DNA of 64,000 bases from Gaeumannomyces sp. JS-464. Its lineage: Eukaryota; Ascomycota; Sordariomycetes; Magnaporthales; Magnaporthaceae. Positions 1-10,299 of this stretch are shown here, piece after piece. The stretch's first letter is position 1; each line of letters starts with the position of its first letter. The notes beneath the pieces are model-generated. The model saw only the letters and a program-made list of their open reading frames with translations, was not told the origin of the DNA and made no database searches. Where the stretch lies: NCBI GenBank assembly GCA_002197995.1, contig NGZR01000001.1, positions 310,001 through 374,000 on the forward strand. The letters are read 5' to 3'. A program made the translations under genes and the position numbers.

Positions 1-1524
1 CCACTGTCAGTGGCGTTTTTGGACATGTGCAGTTAGTCTCGGACGCTGTTGTCGGCGGTCGCCTCGTTGTTCCGCAGCCGTCGCTCCGGAGTGATGAAGC
101 AGGTTTAGGTTCCTCAGGCGGGATATTCCCAAGAGAATATCTTTTGATGCTGTCTTCGTGGGTCCAAACACCTCGAAATGCTACTTTTTAAAATGGATAT
201 CGCTCGCTAAGGTTTACTGAAGACGATCTGACGGACTTTTGAGCGGGATGTCGATTCTCAGTTTCGAGAAATGCTGCGGGAGGCTGTAGTCCCAAAGACT
301 CCCTTTCTTTCTCGTCCTATCGTGCGGTGCTTCTCAGTCCTTGTCGTAGTACCGCTGGCATAGCCCTTGCCAGTGAGCTTGGTTCCTCGGTCGCTGGGCA
401 GTTCGCTGGGGTAGCGCGTCTCTTGTCTCTCCCCGCCTTGTCTGAGGCCTCGTCTACCGCGACGTCGGTCTTGGTGCCGGCGGCCTTGGCTTTGGTTTGC
501 CGGCCCCGCTCCTCCGAGTAGCTCCTCGCGGCGGTGTCCACTCGCCGTACCCCGACCAGTTCTGACGCCGTTTGTGCGATGGCCTCCTATGTCTGCCACT
601 CGTTAACCTCGGGGCCCCAGCCTCTGTACCCCTTATGTCCCTGGAGATAAACTCTGTCCGCCGACTTTAGGTCATGGACGTCGTCGTAAGCTTACTAGTC
701 CACTCCGCCGCCTCTGTCGCTTCTTTTGCCTACTGGACCCTCAGCTCGTCGAGTTGTGGAGTCTCCCTGTCCGGCTTGATGAGGTTGGTTGGGGCCAGGC
801 TCTTCACCCCACACACCAGTTAGTTGGATGATCTTCCTGCTCCGGCCGCCTTGGTATTGTTAATAGTGTGCTGTATCGCTGGCAGCGCCTCCGGCTATCG
901 TGCGTGCGGCTGCAAGGCAAGCGGATGTCGTATGGCTGTTTCCGTTTGCAAGTTCATGCCCTCCAACTGGTCGTCTATCTGCGGGTGGTACGACGTCGAG
1001 AACTTGGGATTCATTTGTGTTCGCCGAACAGACCCCTCCAGAATTCCCCTGTGAACTTGAGGTCTTTATCGGAGATCATTGCCTTCGGTATCCCCCAGTC
1101 GCACAGCCTGAGCATCGCCAGTTGTTGCCCAGGCTTTTGCTGTACCCTCCCCTCTGCCGGGTGTGATCAAGGCCTCCTTGGAAAACTTGCAGGTTGCCGT
1201 CATATGGCTGTTGTATTTTCCTCCCCAGCAGTTAGGATTTCCCGGCACCCTCTGGCAGTGCCACTCCGGAATCGACTGTAAATGGTGTGGAACGGTCTGC
1301 CTGATGGTTGGATGGGCTGGGCCTTTCCGTTGGCTCTTGTCCGGTCCGTATCGCCCGTGCGACACTGGGGTAGTCTGCTAACCATCGCACCTCTTGCTGC
1401 TTTTCGCGTGCAAACGACAGTCCCTTCAGCTCTTCCATTATTCTTAACGCCCCGATATGCCTAACCTCATCGTGCACCATAGCCAGGACGTTTAAAACGA
1501 TACTGCCATGTATATATAAGTCGG
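1..1524 (-). pseudogene. Ty3/gypsy integrase fragment (GC-rich, little RIP damage)
   Basis: Read on the - strand this is the C-terminal part of a gypsy-type pol. From about 1520 down to 1390 is an H2C2-like region (LYIHGSIVLNVLAMVHDEVR, then ADYPSVAR where CPSCAR is usual). The integrase core follows: GIPKAMISDKDLKF near 1057-1090 holds the second catalytic Asp, and YHPQIDDQLEGMN near 950-985 holds the catalytic Glu region. Frames shift several times between these blocks, so it is dead. Below about 700 it continues as a basic, Ala/Lys/Arg-rich tail (KSADRVYLQGHKGYRGWGPE near 620-670) and I cannot define its end. Base composition is about that of normal coding DNA, unlike everything to its right. 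Upstream pol domains (RT, RNase H) are missing: the sequence breaks at an inverted-repeat terminus near 1527. Family assignment is firm; the lineage within gypsy is unknown. Confidence 0.75.
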
Positions 1525-1526
1525 TA

Positions 1527-1592
1527 AACCCCCTGTCCGGCCACGCTTTTCCCATATAAACGCGCTATTTTTTCACTGTTTTCACAACGCAA
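1527..1592 (+). repeat. Left partner of a 65 bp inverted repeat (mate 16339-16403)
   Basis: The sequence beginning ACCCCCTGTCCGGCCACGC and running through TATAAACGCGCTATTTTTTC is matched in inverted orientation at 16339-16403; almost all differences are C/T changes. The outer part resembles the terminal repeat of the pogo-like element at 1636. It reads as one end of a class II element whose body has been filled by later insertions. I could not find a target duplication. Confidence 0.6.
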
Positions 1593-1635
1593 TTAAAAAT
1601 CGAATAAAAATCGGAAAAATAAAAATGATAAGATA

Positions 1636-3455
1636 GGTCACCCCCTGTCGGCCACCCAAAACGAATCGGATCCCGATTAAACCTAGCGCATTTAACTGCA
1701 AATTTCTACCTCAATTTAACTAACCTCGATACAAGAGTATACTAATTCCTAATCAAAATCTTCCGCTCTTTCAAACGCTGTATCATTTGCCTTCTTAACT
1801 TGCCCCCTTGCTTTTGCAACGCGCCGGATATTTACGAAGGTCTCGTTGGGATCCGGTGCCACCCGCCTTTTTTTGCGAGGCCGCTGTGCTTCCAATTCGG
1901 CCTCCAACCGCCTAATTTTTTAATAGGCCGTAGCCAATTCGAAATCACGCATTTTGTAGCCTTTTTAAACTTTCCGGAGGAAAAGTCGAGCCGTGGGGCT
2001 TGCCGGAATCCGGGCTTTAAAAGTGCTAATTTGGGAGGCTAACTTTTTAATCTGCTTAGGAGTTTCCCAAGGCACCTGGGACAGCAGGACAAGGACTTTT
2101 AAACGTTGTTTAGCCCTGTTATTTTTTGCAGATTGTTAAATTCCGGCTCGTTGGCTGTTTTAGTTGGAGTTTTTAAGTAAAAGTCGGCTCGATAGGGGTT
2201 TTCGGATATTCCAAGGCCAAAAGCCCGATGCCCGCCACCCCGACTTGATTATATAAAAGGTAAGGGCTTGTAATTTTGCAAAGGCATAGCTTTGCAAAAA
2301 TAAAACGTTTTCCTACCACAGTTAAGCAGGTAAATAAAGCTTAAGAGCCGGTTATTTTGCGGTAAGCCTGTTTAAAAAAAGTTAAAAACGGATAAATTTA
2401 AAAGCTGTAAAACGTGCGAGGAATAAAGGGGTAAATAAAGCAAAAAAACGTTATTTTGCAAATAAAAAAATATAAACTTTTTGGTTATGTAAAATTTGTG
2501 GCCATTTAATATTAAAAGCCGGCGTTTAAAAGTAAAGGGTTAAATGCGAGGGAGAAAAACTTTTTGCAGCCATTCGACGGCCGTGCGATCCGTAATCCAC
2601 CCGCTTTCCGTTGCGGTAAATTCCCAGCTTTTAAATTGGCCTAAATTTTCCAAAAACCACTACTTTTGTACGTATTTTCTTTTAAAAATAATAAAGGGAA
2701 AAAGCGAAACCCTAATGGCCGAAATGCATTCGATAAACGAGGTTTAAATACGCGTGCTAAGCTTTTTTCTTTGCAAAAGCCAGGCTTTTACGAGGTTTAA
2801 AACAAGCCTGTTACCCGTTTTGCCCTTTTAAAAGCCCCTTTTATCGGCGTTATACGTGTTTTCCAGCTTAATCCCGGCCACTTTCAGGATTTGGAAGTAT
2901 TGCTATTAATCTTTAATAATAACGGTGGTAGCCTTTTTAATTCGTGCCGACTTTATACGCCGGCTTTTGCCGACCTAAATTTCCAAATATCTTTGTAAAA
3001 AGCGGTTAATCCAACGCTTTTCAAAAGCTTATTAGGTGCCTTCCTAAGGTAAAATCTCTTCCGTAAAAAAGCGGACTTTTACATGCGTTAAAAGGAGGTT
3101 TAAAAAAGTTTATATGCGTATCTAATCTGCTAGGCCTTTTTTTTAAACCGGCTTTACCCGTTAAAAAGGCTTTTAAAATTGCCGGATAAGTAAAGCGCTT
3201 TAAAAGCGGCGTCGTAAAGTGGTTATCGGTATTTATAAACTAGGGCAGCCGTCGCGATTAGTACTTTCGCCTGTACGGCGGCGACGGCTTGTTCGACTTC
3301 TTGTTTACATATTGTTTTTTTTGGCATTTTGGCGTTTAAATGCAGTAAAAAGGAAGGAAAACGGATTAAAATTAATAAAATGCCGTAAAATTAAAATACG
3401 CGCGACGATCGAAGCCGTAAAGCTAACAAGGTGGCCGACAAGGGGGGGGGGGGGG
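1636..3455 (-). mobile_element. pogo-type DNA transposon, family B
   Basis: Inverted termini GGTCACCCCCTGTCGGCCAC (1636-1655) and its complement at 3430-3450 (GTGGCCGACAAGGGG...) bracket a 1.8 kb body that encodes one transposase on the - strand. The right terminus contains a run of 14 G (3442-3455), which lengthens that arm relative to the left. The element sits just inside the 1527 inverted repeat, so it probably inserted into that older element. Its transposase is clearly related to, but different from, the pogo family that fills the next 20 kb. Confidence 0.7.
1960..3327 (-). pseudogene. pogo-family transposase (psq-type HTH + DDE_1), family B
   Basis: Start chosen at MPKKTICKQEVEQAVAAVQA (3327 downward), which fits a psq-type helix-turn-helix followed by a second helical domain. 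The DDE_1 core is readable in one frame: WEFTATESGWITDRTAVEWL near 2600-2640, then KRRLLILNGHKFYITKKF and LYSSHVLQLLNLSVFNFF. In this family the last two blocks normally carry Asp (LDGHGSH, PLDLSVF); both are Asn here, as expected from GAC-to-AAC and GAT-to-AAT changes on the coding strand. Stops interrupt every frame. It would have cut and pasted the flanking inverted repeats; it cannot be active. The C-terminal limit is approximate. Confidence 0.72.
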
Positions 3456-3661
3456 TTGCCGATAAAAAGTAACCTATTTTATATTATTTAATAAGTAAAA
3501 AAAAAGCTTTTAAATAATATACATTATTTAAAATATATATAAACGTATATTTTATAAATTACAAATAAGGTAAATTGTTAATATTTGCTAATAAAATGTA
3601 TAAATTTTATAACATTTAAAATAGGTTTAATAACTTTTTATTTATATATGCAAATAATATA
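3456..3661. other. AT-rich spacer between transposons
   Basis: Very AT-rich sequence with no readable frame. It lies between the family B pogo element and the first family A copy and includes the target TA at 3660-3661. Confidence 0.5.
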
Positions 3662-5519
3662 ACGTAGTTTACAAGTAAGTGGGCCACATAAGCGAATAAG
3701 CTACGACACCCCGACTTCCGGTTAATTAACGCGCATGCCAACCTAACAACGCTAGGAATCCATTTAAACTATTCGGAACTGTATATATCGAACGTTTTTA
3801 TTTTTTTTTAACAAATGCGCGCATTGTATCCGGTTTTGCCGCAAATGCCATATCGCTAACGAGTCGTCGTCGCACTCCTTTTTTAACCCCCATAATCGCG
3901 CATTTCTTGCTATAACTGCCCATCCAGCTCCTGCTAGTCCAAAACATTTCGTATTTTTTTAACAATATATAACCCTTTTTATCGAACACGTGTTTTTTTA
4001 GCCCTTCGACGTTTGCTTAATACCTCGTTCGCCTTTCGTAATTTGGAGCACTTTTTTTTTAAAAGGTTAACCCGGTGCATAATTGCTTTAGCCCTTTTCG
4101 TTAATTGGTTTACAACCAATAGTAAATAACGAAAAGCTACTCCGGTAATTAGAAATCCGAGTTTTAATGTGTTCGGATTGCGAAATTGCGTTTTTAGCTG
4201 TTTAAAGCGTTTTAAAAATCCAAAATTCGGCGTTGTTTAAAAGCTTTTTTAAGGGAATTAAAATTCGTAACTTTACATCCAGCTTTTCCAAAACCGAATT
4301 CGGATTAAAAGGAGCAAAGCTAGCTTTTCGAAAATCTTTTTAAATATTTCCTTCGGTTATAAAGTTAAAAAATGCCGTTTTAAACGCCGAAAAGAACTTA
4401 ACTTTGGTTATATGGCTAACGTATAACCTTATTAAGTTTTCGATTTTTCAACCGTACGTTTTTTTTAACGGGTTAAAATATTTAACGTTAAACGGCTAAA
4501 AGAAGTAAAACGAATACGGAAGTATGCAAAACGTAATAATGTTATATTTTTGGCAATAAAGCTCGAAATCCGTCGAGTAATAGCTTTCGTGTCCGTTTAG
4601 CATTAACAAACGATAAAAGCCTTTTATACGCGATGTAATATGCTTATCGAAATGCTAAATCCATTTTAAATTAAGCTCGTTCGTAATTCATCCGTTAGCA
4701 TTTGTTAAAATAACCTAATCGCGTAAAAAGCCGGTTTTCGAATACCAATAAGCTAAATAGTATTACCTTTTAACGATAATAAAAAAAGGGATCGCTTAAC
4801 CGTAATAGTTAACCTTTTAAATAATTATAACCCATTTCCGGTTATTAAGCTAAACCAGTTTTGCTTTACACGGCCTTTTAATATTGTAATAATTATAACG
4901 GTAACGATTATGCCTATAAAAAAGCCGGTTTTGTTAAAATTGTAAATATCGTTATTTAAAATGCCATATTTAGCTATAATATTTCGTATAAAATTAAATT
5001 AAGCAAAAACGAGCTTGGGATTTTCGCATTTAGCTTTTTAATAATCGTATTTTCGAATTTAACGCGTACCGAGCTTTGCGCGGCGTTTAACGAAGTTCGC
5101 GACTTAGTTTTTGCTAACGGCGCTCGCGTTACGTTTAGCGAGCAATCGGTTAGTTATATTTTTAACATTAAAAAGCCGGGGAGGGAATGCTCGTAAATTC
5201 AGCTTAAATATGTATTTAATAAGCGCTTTTTTTTCGGATTCCGTTAATTTCCGTAATTTGGGCATAGTGTCGCGTCGAGCAGGTTAGCCGTGCTTTTAAC
5301 GCGTTAAAATTGTTTTCGCAACCGAATAAATTTTTGCAGCCTTTCGTATGTTAAGTTTTAATTTAAATTGCAAAGCTTAAAAGGTAAGCAGTATTCGGCT
5401 TTCGTTGTTTTTCGTTAATATTGTTATTAGTAAAAAAATTGGTCGCGAAAAAAAAAGTGTCGCGCGGTCGCGTATCGTAACCCACTCGTTTATATAACCC
5501 ACTTACTTGTAAACCACGT
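3662..5519 (-). mobile_element. pogo/Fot1-type transposon copy P1 (family A)
   Basis: Ends ACGTAGTTTACAAGTAAGTG (3662) and CACTTACTTGTAAACCACGT (5519) are inverted repeats of about 25 bp, flanked by TA on both sides (3660-3661, 5520-5521), the Tc1/mariner-pogo target. Length 1,858 bp is almost the same as the other undisturbed copies. The single transposase is on the - strand. The arms carry two successive short direct motifs (see findings). Confidence 0.85.
3770..5265 (-). pseudogene. pogo/Fot1 transposase, copy P1
   Basis: Start at the MPKLRKLTESEK-type N-terminus (ATG complement at 5263-5265). The order matches copy P8, where the domains are clearest: N-terminal DNA-binding region, the DETGF block carrying the first catalytic Asp, the LDGYESHHS-type block with the second, the PLNV-type block where Asp is expected, and a C-terminal CCHC knuckle (CGKTGHNAR-type, read from 3811-3869). 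Frequent TAA/TAG from CAA/CAG and TGG make it non-functional. The short open frame here at 3798-3989 is an out-of-frame shadow. Confidence 0.8.
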
Positions 5520-5521
5520 TA

Positions 5522-5712
5522 TAATAAATTGCATAATATATATAAAAATTAAAAAATTAAAAAAATTAACTTATGTATTACGTAATAAGTATATTTACAA
5601 AATATTACTATATTACATAATACATTACATAGTAAACAAAAAAAATTAAATACAAAATGTAAAATAAATTATATAAATAAAAACATTAATATTATATTTA
5701 TTTTATTATAAA
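5522..5712. other. AT-rich spacer
   Basis: Nearly pure A/T sequence between copies P1 and P2. I see no gene or repeat structure in it. Confidence 0.5.
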
Positions 5713-5714
5713 TA

Positions 5715-7568
5715 ACGTGGTTTATAAACGAGTGCCACATATAAACAAGTGTTACAATTAACGCGTTTACGCGTTAATCCAACTTTATTTACAAATATTT
5801 TTACAACAAATAATAGCAAATTAAAACGACGAACGCAAAATTGTTTTAACTTTTTAAACAATCGCATTAAATCCATAATTAAATATATAAAACGCCGCTA
5901 AAATTTACAAAATCGACTTTTTCACTTTCGCTTGGCGAAAGCGCGGTTAACCTGCTCGACGCGACACTATGCCCAAATAACGAAAATTAACGAAATCCGA
6001 AAAAAAAGCGTTTATTAAATACATATTTAAGCTAAATTCGCGAGCATTTTTTCCCCGGCCTTTTAGTGTTAAAAATATAGCTAACCAATTGTTTGCCAAA
6101 CGCGACGCGAGCGCCGTCGGCAAAAACTAAATCGCGAATTTCGTTAAACGCCGCGCAAAGCTCGGTACGCGTTAAATTCGAAAGTACGATTATAAAAAAG
6201 CCAAATACGAAAATCCTAAGCTCGTTTTAGCGTAATTCGACTTTATACAAAATATTATAGCTAAATATAGCATTATAAATAACGATATTTACAATTTCGA
6301 CGAAACCGGCTTTTTATAAGCATAATTACCGCCGTTATAATTATTATAACATTAAAAAGCTATAATAAAGCAAAACTGGTTTAACTTAGTAATCGGGAAT
6401 GGGTTATAATTATTTAAAAGGTTAATTATTACGGTTAAGCGATTTTTTTATTATCGTTAAAAAGCAGTACTATTTAGCTAATTAGTATTTAAAAACGACT
6501 TTTTACGCGATTAAGTTATTTTAACGAATTTTAACGGGTAAACTACGAATAAGCTCGGTTTAAAATGGATTTAGCATTTCGATAAACATATTACAGCTTG
6601 CAAAAAAAAGTCCTATCGTTTGTTAATGCTAAACGGGTATAAAAGCTACCATTTAATGGATTTTAAGCTTTACTATTAAAAATATAACATTATTACGCTT
6701 TGCATACCTTTGCATTCGTTTTACTTTTTTTCACCGCTTAACGTTAAATGTTTTAACTCGTTAAAAAAGCGTACGATTAATAAATCGAAAATTTAATAAA
6801 ATTACACGTTAACCACGTAATTAAAATCGAGTTTTTTTCGGCGTTTAAAACGGTATTTTTTAATTTTATAACCGAAAAAAACATTTAAAAAAGCTTTCGA
6901 AAAGCTAGCTTTGCTCCTTTTAATTCGGAATCGGTTTTAAAAAAGCTAAATGTAAAGCTACGAACTTTAACTTTTTTAAAAAAGCTTTTAAATAACGCCG
7001 AACTTTGGACTTCCAAAACGCTTTAAACAATTAAAAACGCAATTTCGCAATTCGAACATATTAAAACTCGAATTTCCAATTACTAAAGCAGCTTTCCGTT
7101 ATTTATGCTAACGGTTGTAAACCAATTAACGAAAAAGGCTAAAGTAATTATACATCGGGTTAACCTTTTGGAAAAAAAGTGCTTTAAATTACGAAAAGCG
7201 AACGAAGCGCTAAGCAAACGCCGGAAAGCCAAAAAAACACGTGTTCGATAAAAAGGGTTATATACTGTTAAAAAAATACGAAATGTTTTGGACTAGCAAA
7301 AGTTAAATAGGCAATTATAATAAGAAATGCGCGATTATAAAAGTTAAAAAAGGAAGGTAAGGACGATTCGTTAACGATATAGCATTTGCGGTAAAACCGG
7401 ACACAATGCGCGCATTTGCCAAAAAGAAGTAAAAACGTCCGATATATATAATTCCGAATAATTTAAATAGATTTTTAACGTTATTAAGTTAGCATACGCG
7501 TCGATTAACGGGAAGTTGGGTATAAGTGTAGCATTTGCTTATATATAGCACTTATTTGTAAACCACGT
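5715..7568 (+). mobile_element. pogo/Fot1-type transposon copy P2 (family A)
   Basis: Ends ACGTGGTTTATAAACGAGTG (5715) and the inverted AGCACTTATTTGTAAACCACGT (to 7568), with flanking TA at 5713-5714 and 7569-7570. It is 1,854 bp with one transposase on the + strand, and lies in opposite orientation to P1 only about 190 bp away. Within the left arm the motif ATAAACGAGTGCCACA is followed by ATAAACAAGTGTTACA. Confidence 0.85.
5969..7450 (+). pseudogene. pogo/Fot1 transposase, copy P2
   Basis: ATG at 5969 begins a frame matching MPKLRKLTESEK with changes. Downstream come recognisable blocks in family order: the AKYGI...DIYNFDETGF region near 6250-6315, HFDKHI near 6575, a second acidic block near 6630-6660 and the CCHC region near 7380-7430. 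All frames are full of stops from C-to-T and G-to-A change. Its neighbour P1 is diverged enough to be an independent insertion rather than a tandem duplication. Confidence 0.78.
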
Positions 7569-7570
7569 TA

Positions 7571-7993
7571 ATAATTTACAATTTAAATTATTAAAAATTT
7601 ATTAATTAACTTATTTATAAAAAAAGTTTAATTTTTTTTTACATATATTTTATAAAAATTTTCGTATTTTATATGTAACATTTAATATTATTTATTATAT
7701 AAAGTATTAATAAAAAAAGTGTTATAATTAAAGTTTTGCTTTTAAAATAAAACATTTAAAAAAAGGGCTAAAATAATGCATTTATTAATAACTTTAAAAA
7801 TTTTTAAATTTTAAAATGCAACGTTTTAATTGCTTGTTTTAAAAAATATTTAAAAGCTAATTTAAGTTTAATTAATACCGATGTTTTAATTTAAACTACT
7901 TTATATAAAAACATTTTTTTATATATTTTAAAAGCTTTTTAATGCTATATATGCTATATTTATAACAAATATATTATTTTTAAGTTAAAATGT
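7571..7993. other. AT-rich spacer containing the solo LTR
   Basis: Outside the solo LTR this stretch is featureless A/T-rich DNA. The last 30 bases (ATAACAAATATATTATTTTTAAG) recur just right of the next pogo copy at 16157-16185, so a short direct repeat borders that insertion. Confidence 0.45.
7720..7967 (-). mobile_element. Degraded solo LTR, chromovirus family of G2-G4
   Basis: Starts TGTTATAATTAAAG and contains TTTTGCTTTTAAAATAAAAC, matching the LTR edge TGTTACAATTAAAGGTTTGC of G2/G3 with C-to-T changes. The block AATTGCTTG...TTAAAAGCTAATTTAAGTT also matches the LTR interior. It ends near TTATAACA. At 248 bp it is shorter than the 440-480 bp LTRs, so the middle is deleted. No internal coding sequence flanks it and no target duplication was seen. 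Strand given as that of G2/G3. Confidence 0.5.
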
Positions 7994-8119
7994 TAACGTA
8001 ATTTACCTTTTTATGCTACAAACCCAAATGTGCTAAACGCGTACCTAATTTCCAAATACTCGACGTTAATTTTAACTTATTAACGTTAAAAATCCATTTA
8101 AACTATTCGGAATTATATA

Positions 8120-9517
8120 CATCGAACATTTTTACTTTTTCCTAACAAATGCACGCGTTATATTTAATTTTGCCGCAAATGCTACATTACCGACGAGTTA
8201 TCGTCGCCTTTTTTTTTAACCCTTTTAATCGCGCATTTTTTGCTATAATTGCCCATTTAGCTTTTACTGGTTTAAAACATTTCGTATTTTTTTAATAGTA
8301 TGTAACCCTTTTTATTAAACACGTGTTTTTTTAGCTTTCCGGCGTTTATTTAATGCTTCGTTCGCTTTACGTAGCGAAGTAATTTCGGCTTTAAAAAAGG
8401 CTATTTAATGCATTATTAAACTCATCCTTTTCGCAAGCTGGTTTATAACCACTAGTATAAATAACGGAAAGTTACTTTAATAATTGGAAATCCGAATTTT
8501 AATATGTTCGGATTGCGAAATTGCGTTTTTAACTGTTTAAAGCGTTTTAAAAATCCAAAGTTTAGCGTTATTTAAAAGCTTTTTTAAAGAAGTTAAAATT
8601 CGTAATTTTACATTTAGCTTTTCCAAAACTAAATCCGGATTAAAAAAAGCAAAACCAGCTTTTCGGAAACCTTTTTAAATATTTCCTTCGGTTATAAAAT
8701 TAAAAAATGCCGCTTTAAACGCCGAAAGGAATTCGACTTTAATTACGTGGTTAACGTATAATTTTATTAAATTTTCGATTTTTCGATTATACGCTTTTTT
8801 TAACGGGTTAAAACATTTAACGTTAAACGGTTAAAAGAAGTAAAATAAATACGAAGGTATGCAAAGCGTAATAATGTTATATTCCTAATAATAAAGCTCG
8901 AAATCCGTCGAATGGTAACTTTCGTAGCCGTTTAGCATTAACAAACGATGGGTGCTTTTTATGTGCGATATAATATGCTTATCGAAATGCTAAATCCATT
9001 TTAAACCGAGCTCGTTCGTAATTTACCCGTTAGCACTCGTTAAAATAACTTAATCGCGTGGAAAGCCGGTTTTTAAATACCAATTGGTTAAATGGTATTA
9101 CTTTTTAACGATAATAAAAAAGGGGATTGTTTAACCGTAATAATTAACCTTTTAAATAATTATAGCCTATTTTCGATTGCTAAATTAAACCAGCTTTGCT
9201 TTACTACGGCTTTTTAATATTGTAATAATTATAACGGCGGTAATTATGCTTATAAGGAAGCCGGTTTTATCGAAATTATAAATGTCGTTATTTAAAATGC
9301 CATATTTGGCTATAATATTCCGCATAAAGTCGAATTAAGCAAAAACAAGTTTGGGATTTTCGCATTTAGCTTTTTAATAATCGTACTTTCGAATTTAACG
9401 CGTACCGAGCTTTAAGCGGCGTTTAACGAACTTCGCGATTTAATTGGTCCCAATAATACCCGCGTCGCGTTCGGTAAGCAATCGGTTAGCCATATTTTTA
9501 ATACCAAAAAGCCGGGG
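8120..9517 (-). pseudogene. pogo/Fot1 transposase, copy P3, C-terminal part
   Basis: Runs from the CCHC region near 8150-8210 through the DDE_1 blocks to the DETGF region near 9250-9290, and on to AERD-type residues near 9440-9500 on the - strand. The N-terminal remainder lies beyond the LINE at 15794-15890. Many in-frame stops. Confidence 0.75.
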
Positions 9518-10299
9518 AAAAAGAAAGAGAAAAAAAGTATATTTAACGTTAGTAAGTCGGGATTTACCAGTCCCTGCCTCCCAAAAGGTATATAACGTGC
9601 TAACGCTACTTAAGCTAAACATTAAGCTACATGTTGCTATTTAGCGGCTAGCAGAATTAAACCCGAAGGCATACGAAAGTCGGGCCGCGTTTCGGCGCTC
9701 CTTGTTAATAAGCGGGCGATCGGCGGTAAGGCGTATGTATATACGCCAAAGCGTTGTAAAGCGCTACGGGTGGTAGTAGTGCGTTCGGCCGGCGAGTATG
9801 CCGATAAAAGGGTGGGGCCGGGGTTTGGGCTGGAAGGTTTTCGGGACCCCCAAAGCCCGGCCGGAAGTGCGTGGGATTAACGAGCTTACTGTTAGTCCTG
9901 GTAGTACAAAGGAAAAAGGTAAAAGGTGTAGGAAAACAAGGAAAAAGATATATGCGGGCTTTTTAAGCCCCGTTGTTATCGTCCAGCGATAGTATAGTAG
10001 GTTGCTTCGACGAACGAAGCAAAAAGGGAGGGCTTTAAAAAAGCCGTTTTTAATATCCGGGCTTGTCGAAAGCCGGGGAGGGGTTCGCTATAAGCCATTT
10101 ATTTTTTGCCGTTTTAACCAACTTGTAAAATATAAGGTAAAAAGGGAATTTGTTTTTTCCGCAACGGCACTGGTTATCGTCTTCGTGTTAAAACTTTCGG
10201 TAGTACCAGTCGAAATCCCCGTGGCCGGTACGTGCGGCTGTTAACCGTTGCAATACCTTCCGTGTGCAATTGCAACGCTTCGGGCGTGTGTTATGGTAC

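Noticed and set aside
824..1381. Overlapping + strand open frames in the GC-rich block
   Set aside because: They are antisense to a recognisable gypsy integrase on the - strand and have no domain of their own.
3798..3989. 63-codon open frame on the - strand at the end of copy P1
   Set aside because: It lies in the wrong frame: the adjacent frame gives the family CCHC knuckle (CGKTGHNAR). Equivalent shadows occur in other copies.
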